A stretch of DNA of 8,420 nt from Leptospiraceae bacterium. Lineage in GTDB: Bacteria > Spirochaetota > Leptospiria > Turneriellales > Turneriellaceae. The stretch lies in the NCBI GenBank assembly GCA_016788945.1, contig JAEUSA010000336.1, positions 1 to 8,420 on the forward strand, read 5' to 3'. Each line of letters starts with the position of its first letter. The first letter of the stretch is position 1. The position numbers and the translations under genes were made by a program. Shown piece after piece: positions 5,188 through 8,420 of this stretch. The notes beneath the pieces were generated by a model. The model made no database searches. It saw nothing but the letters and a program-made list of their open reading frames with translations, and had not been told where the DNA came from.

Positions 5188-6378
5188 TCATCGCATAAAA
5201 AATTCCAATGCAAACCAAAACGTATCCATCGCGCTGGGGCTCGTGACTGTTGAGAAAAACAACCTGCGCGGTATGCCGAACTTGAGATTCAGATCTTTGA
5301 GTTCGTGCATTTGTTCCGAATCCAGCACTTTTTTCTTGAAGGCGGATTGCGCCTGCGAGGAAAAATTTTCGCGGAGCAGTGTGTCGACCGCGGCTTGGGC
5401 TGAAATCTGGCCCATCATAAAAGAAGAACGAATGCCCGAACCGCCGCGCGCCTCTACCTGACCTACCGCGTCGCCCGCGAGCACGAGGTTGGGCGCCGGC
5501 AGTATGTCAGAACCGATATCGCCCATCGGTATTAGGGTATTGGTTTCATAATAGCGTTTGGCGCCGGTGAGCTTCTCGCCAAACACCGGGTGGATATTCT
5601 CAAAGTCGTCGATGATCGATGCGATATATTGGAAATCCAACTTGTCATGCTCGCGCCCCGAGGCACCGCGTGTACCGGGAATATTCGTGCTTGCAGCTTT
5701 CTTCGCCGCCGAGTCGGTAAGAAACATATAAAGCACCTCGGCTTCACCCTTGCCGCGCGGAAAAATTGCCGCAATCGCCGGATACCTCTCATCGACGTGA
5801 AAAAAATACTCGAGATGGGTGTCACGCCCGGCATAATTTTTCACGAGGTATTTGCGAATGGGAATATCGATTCTGCTGAGCGCGCGTTTGCCGATGTCAA
5901 GCGACGGATCGTGATGCCCCGCCGTGGCAAAAAAGATATCCGCAGCAAATTCTTTTCCGTTGGCCACCACGGCGCTAACGCGGTCGCCGTCTTTGATGTA
6001 GCGATCGACGGGTGCGGATTTTACAATCTGCGCACCCGCCTTTTCGGCCACGCTTGCGAGCGCCTGCACAAAGCGGGGGTACTCGATAATGAGGTTCCAA
6101 GTGGAGATTTGCCTATCGGCCTTCTTCTTACCGGTATGAGAATAATATGTGCGTTGGTTGATGCGGTGTATGGTTTGTTCTTCAAAGAAGCCCTTGTACA
6201 GTCGGTCTTCCATGCCTTGGTGAAAACGGATTGTTTCTCCGCGCCGGTTGACGCCGATTTCTGCTTCTTTTTCTATGACCGTTACTGATACCCCCATGCG
6301 TGCAAGAGCGAGCGCAGCGCCGAGACCCGCAGGGCCGGCACCGATGATAACAGCCTTTTGTGATGACATTATTGTCAT
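5188..6378 (-). CDS. FAD-dependent oxidoreductase of the geranylgeranyl reductase family
   Basis: The frame is open to 6471, but the leader beyond the dinucleotide fold is not conserved-looking. The likely start is ATG 6378 (MTIMSSQ) or ATG 6369; numbering here is from 6369 (393 residues). An N-terminal FAD-binding fold shows VIIGAGPAGLGAAL (7-20) and the ribose-binding Glu33 (VIEKE). The second FAD motif LVLAGDAVGQVEARGGSGI (295-313) is characteristic of geranylgeranyl reductases and related hydroxylase-fold enzymes. These reduce isoprenoid double bonds or oxidise lipids and quinones. The loop that in known reductases reads YxWxFPKG is here YPAIAAIFPRGKG (196-208), without the Trp, so the substrate may differ. 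The C-terminus is aromatic (FWFALEFFMR), perhaps for membrane contact. It stands alone, divergent from a lipoprotein gene. The family is fairly sure; the substrate is unknown. Confidence 0.85.
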   Translation of the reverse strand: MTIMSSQKAVIIGAGPAGLGAALALARMGVSVTVIEKEAEIGVNRRGETIRFHQGMEDRLYKGFFEEQTIHRINQRTYYSHTGKKKADRQISTWNLIIEYPRFVQALASVAEKAGAQIVKSAPVDRYIKDGDRVSAVVANGKEFAADIFFATAGHHDPSLDIGKRALSRIDIPIRKYLVKNYAGRDTHLEYFFHVDERYPAIAAIFPRGKGEAEVLYMFLTDSAAKKAASTNIPGTRGASGREHDKLDFQYIASIIDDFENIHPVFGEKLTGAKRYYETNTLIPMGDIGSDILPAPNLVLAGDAVGQVEARGGSGIRSSFMMGQISAQAAVDTLLRENFSSQAQSAFKKKVLDSEQMHELKDLNLKFGIPRRLFFSTVTSPSAMDTFWFALEFFMR

Positions 6379-6420
6379 TAGTTTATCGCGACAGGTCGGC
6401 AAGTAATCATTGACAACCCC

Positions 6421-6429
6421 ACTATACCA
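6421..6429 (-). promoter_or_regulatory. Candidate extended -10 promoter for the flavoprotein gene
   Basis: Read on the - strand this is TGGTATAGT, an extended -10 element (TG-N-TATAGT) about 43 bases before ATG 6378 and within the 70-base gap to the divergent lipoprotein gene. No good -35 is present, which an extended -10 can tolerate. Unproven for this organism. Confidence 0.35.
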
Positions 6430-6448
6430 GATCAATCTCGCGCCACTT

Positions 6449-6853
6449 ATGAGAAGAACACTGATTATCATTTTCGCATTGCCGACAGCCTTCTCGCTAC
6501 AATGCTCAAACTATGATCTTTCAGCTAGGCTTGAGAGCCCCGGCGGCAGCGGTAAGGCAGGTGGCTCCATTAGCGTCGTCAGCACAAATATTACGCCGAC
6601 CCTCAGTTCAGGCGGAACGTTTAACGCGACGGTCACTTTCAGCCGTGCCGTGAACATTCCAAATGGTTCTATTACCGTCAATAACGGGGCGGGGATTACC
6701 AACCTTGCAACGGCGGATAATATTACCTGGACGTTCGATCTCACCGGGTTGGCGGCCGGTAGCTATACCGTCATGTTTTCTTCACAGATTTCCGATTCGA
6801 GCGGTGCCACTCTGATTCCTTTCAGCGTTACGTTCACACATTCGATGGCGTAA
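6449..6853 (+). CDS. Small lipoprotein with one bacterial Ig-like domain
   Basis: The 134-residue protein starts at ATG 6449. The frame is open back to TTG 6410, but 6449 gives a standard lipoprotein leader: MRRT, a hydrophobic core LIIIFALPTAF, then the lipobox SLQC with lipidated Cys19. The loose lipobox (Gln before Cys) is of spirochaete style. After a Gly/Ser linker (SPGGSGKAGGS, about 30-40) comes one beta-sandwich domain of the bacterial Ig-like/SbsA type: strands with TPTLSSGGTFNATVTFS, VNIPNGSITVNNGAGITNL, ITWTFDLTGLAAGSYTVMFS, and a closing SGATLIPFSVTF. Such domains commonly present adhesins or spacer modules on the surface; alone it may bind a partner or be a stub of a larger family. 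It is divergent from the flavoprotein gene and convergent with the cupin gene, with no terminator visible between. Confidence 0.8.
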   Translation: MRRTLIIIFALPTAFSLQCSNYDLSARLESPGGSGKAGGSISVVSTNITPTLSSGGTFNATVTFSRAVNIPNGSITVNNGAGITNLATADNITWTFDLTGLAAGSYTVMFSSQISDSSGATLIPFSVTFTHSMA

Positions 6854-6906
6854 AGATTTTGCGGCTTTGATAATGACGCAGATAAGAGCCTTAGCGCACA
6901 GGCCTG

Positions 6907-7479
6907 TCACTTCTCGCTTTGAAAGGCTGCGCTTCCGCCAAGATGTTGCAGTGCGAGGGCATACAAATCTGCCGCATATTTCAAGCATTCTGATGCGCCT
7001 TCGCGTGGTGCCCATGGGGCAAAATCTTTATCGCTCGCAGGCGCATAAGGTCCCGGTTTCACTTCGAAGCATACTGCTGTCTCGCTCTCGACAATAATGC
7101 TGTGCCAGATTCCGGGGGCAATGTCGATGCCATAATTGTCATCGGCGCCAGTGCGACACGAGGTCGCTTGTTGCGCGCTATCACGATGATATCCATGCGC
7201 GCCCAACCGCGTGGCTGATTGTAATCCGCCTTGATCATCGAAGGTCAAAAAGAGCAGTTGCCCGCGCAGCACCACAAAACTTTCACTCTTGGGCGGTGTG
7301 GTGTGTCGATGCGGAGTAACATAAGTGCCTTTGACCATGACGTTCAGAAAACGGTTCGGATTTTCATCGTACGTCTGGTGGAAGTTGTGGTTGGTGCGCT
7401 GGCGTGCCGAGCCGATCGCTCGCTGAGTGAGTTCGTCAAGCAAGGTAGGGGCGATGATCTGTATCTTTTTTTCTGTCAT
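6907..7479 (-). CDS. WbuC-family cupin metalloprotein
   Basis: The 190-residue protein has a single cupin barrel. First motif: PHRHTTPPKSESF (56-68) with His57, His59 and Glu66, then the strand FVVLRGQLLFLTFDD (68-82). Second motif: GIDIAPGIWHSIIV (117-130) with His126 completing the usual His-His-Glu-His metal site. The following block VCFEVKPGPYAP (136-147), with KDFAPWAPREG (151-161), is the signature of WbuC-like cupins. These are often found in O-antigen clusters and have no settled activity. N-terminal residues 1-45 are helical and basic. Here it is not among polysaccharide genes: its ATG overlaps the stop of the Sua5 gene by four bases (ATGA), without its own ribosome-binding site, so the two are translated together. 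The family call is good; substrate unknown. Confidence 0.85.
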   Translation of the reverse strand: MTEKKIQIIAPTLLDELTQRAIGSARQRTNHNFHQTYDENPNRFLNVMVKGTYVTPHRHTTPPKSESFVVLRGQLLFLTFDDQGGLQSATRLGAHGYHRDSAQQATSCRTGADDNYGIDIAPGIWHSIIVESETAVCFEVKPGPYAPASDKDFAPWAPREGASECLKYAADLYALALQHLGGSAAFQSEK

Positions 7480-8420
7480 GGGTGTGCTGCGGCACGTTCG
7501 AGCCGGTCATTGATCGCGACGCCGAAACCATGGTCGGGCATGCGCTCAGCAATAATAATTTCGGCACCCGATTGATCGAGGCGGCGCATCGCGGCGAACA
7601 GATTGCGCGCGGCCATGGCAAGATCACCGCTCGGCGATAGCACTTCGCTCGTGACGATATTCTCTGCGCGGGGGAAATCCGCCAGCGCCAGCACCGCCAG
7701 TTTGCGGCCGGCATATTCGTCAGCGAGGCGTGCGAGATTGCCGACGACGAGCGGGGTGCGCGGCGCATAGTGAGATTTCAAAAGTCCCGGAGAACCTATG
7801 CCGTTATGCATGCGCAAGTCGACATTTGGACAGACTTCTTGCAGCGCTTCGATCGTAATGCCCCCGGCGCGCAGCACCTGAATGCTGTCGCCGGCAAATG
7901 CCACCACCGTCGATTCGAGGCCGATGGAACACTCACCGCCATCTAAAACATAAGGTATCTTGCCGGCGAGTCCTTCGGCGACATGCGCCGCCGAAACGGG
8001 GCTGATATAACCCGAAGGGTTTGCGCTCGGCGCGGCGAGCGGAAAATCTACCAGCGATAGCAGTTCGCGCGCCATCGGGTGTGCCGGTATACGCACAGCG
8101 ACGGTCTCGCCGCCCCCCGTCACCACATCGGGAATATTGCTCTTGCGCGGCAGCACATAGGTCAGGGGGCCCGGGGAAAATCGTTCGGCAAGCCGCCACG
8201 CATTCAAAGGGACATCCGCCGCATACTTGGTGATCTCATTCGTATCATGCACATGCACAATCAGCGGATTAAACAGCGGCCGGCTCTTGGTGGCAAAAAT
8301 TTTCATTACCGCTTCGCTGTTCAATGCATTCGCTGCGAGGCCGTAGACGGTTTCGGTGGGCATGGCGACCAGTTCACCGCGCCGCAGCAAGGTTGCGGCA
8401 AATAAAACGTCGGTTCCTAT
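7476..8420 (-). CDS. Threonylcarbamoyl-AMP synthase (Sua5/TsaC type), 5' end beyond the window
   Basis: The enzyme makes L-threonylcarbamoyl-AMP from threonine, bicarbonate and ATP. TsaB, TsaD and TsaE then use it to build t6A37 in tRNAs reading ANN codons. At least 314 codons are visible. A TTG at 8390 could be taken as the start, but the ten codons before it (IGTDVLFAAT) continue the family's N-terminal helix, so the gene runs off the right edge. Counting from that TTG: PTETVYGL (11-18), KSRP (35-38), FSPGPLT (71-77), SANPSG (122-127) and SIGLESTVV (145-153) form the YrdC catalytic domain. The SPGLLKSHYAP linker (200-210) and a C-terminal Rossmann-like part ending HGFGVAINDRLERAA (287-301) mark the long Sua5 form rather than short TsaC. 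The stop overlaps the cupin start. Confidence 0.95.
   Translation of the reverse strand: MGTDVLFAATLLRRGELVAMPTETVYGLAANALNSEAVMKIFATKSRPLFNPLIVHVHDTNEITKYAADVPLNAWRLAERFSPGPLTYVLPRKSNIPDVVTGGGETVAVRIPAHPMARELLSLVDFPLAAPSANPSGYISPVSAAHVAEGLAGKIPYVLDGGECSIGLESTVVAFAGDSIQVLRAGGITIEALQEVCPNVDLRMHNGIGSPGLLKSHYAPRTPLVVGNLARLADEYAGRKLAVLALADFPRAENIVTSEVLSPSGDLAMAARNLFAAMRRLDQSGAEIIIAERMPDHGFGVAINDRLERAAAHP

Noticed and set aside
5590..6288. Long (232-codon) + strand frame
   Set aside because: It lies wholly opposite the flavoprotein gene, whose motifs are unmistakable; the open frame is a by-product of that gene's codon use.
6410..6438. TTGACA as a -35 box for the lipoprotein gene
   Set aside because: The hexamer is perfect, but the bases 16-17 further on (about 6432-6438) match the -10 consensus at only about two positions.
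6854..6906. Terminator between the lipoprotein and cupin genes
   Set aside because: I found only a ten-base palindrome (ACAGGCCTGT, 6898-6907) with no loop or T-run.
8388..8390. TTG as the start of the Sua5 gene
   Set aside because: The frame continues upstream to the window edge with residues that fit the family's N-terminal helix, so the true start is outside the window.

Overview
The window looks like chromosomal DNA from a diderm spirochaete, most likely from the Leptospirales (a Turneriella- or Leptonema-like organism). This is inferred from three things: the moderate and uneven base composition, a lipoprotein with a spirochaete-style lipobox (SLQC), and a predicted outer-membrane barrel ending in phenylalanine next to ordinary bacterial housekeeping genes. 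No marker gene fixes the genus, so the assignment is tentative.

Bases 1-2240 form an AT-rich accessory stretch, all on the + strand. It holds a small membrane protein (or the tail of one), an exported fibronectin-type-III-like protein, a broken ankyrin-repeat fragment with a cysteine-rich remnant after it, an exported glycine-rich membrane protein, and an exported protein of unknown type. Spacing is tight (mostly 16-40 bases). None has a recognisable enzymatic role. One 60-base row here (1921-1980) is about 33% G+C by hand count, against about 67% for a row at 7681-7740.

Bases 2393-3828 (- strand) are a two-gene sulfur unit: a single-domain rhodanese whose TGA overlaps the ATG of mnmA (TGATG). 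MnmA makes the 2-thio group of wobble uridine 34 in tRNA. The rhodanese is a plausible persulfide donor or relay for it.

Bases 3963-5048 (+) encode an exported protein with two Sm/SH3-like beta repeats followed by a predicted outer-membrane barrel. A 44-codon orphan frame fills the gap after it. Bases 5188-6378 (-) encode a geranylgeranyl-reductase-family flavoprotein, divergent from a small Ig-like lipoprotein at 6449-6853 (+).

Bases 6907-8420 (-) hold the 3' part of a Sua5-type threonylcarbamoyl-AMP synthase (its start lies beyond the right edge), overlapping by ATGA a WbuC-type cupin. Two tRNA anticodon-loop modification enzymes therefore lie in one window: MnmA at U34 and Sua5 for t6A37.

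I see no RNA gene, insertion sequence, CRISPR array or obvious defence system. The best leads are the two translationally coupled pairs, the repeat-plus-barrel protein, and the accessory block at the left end.
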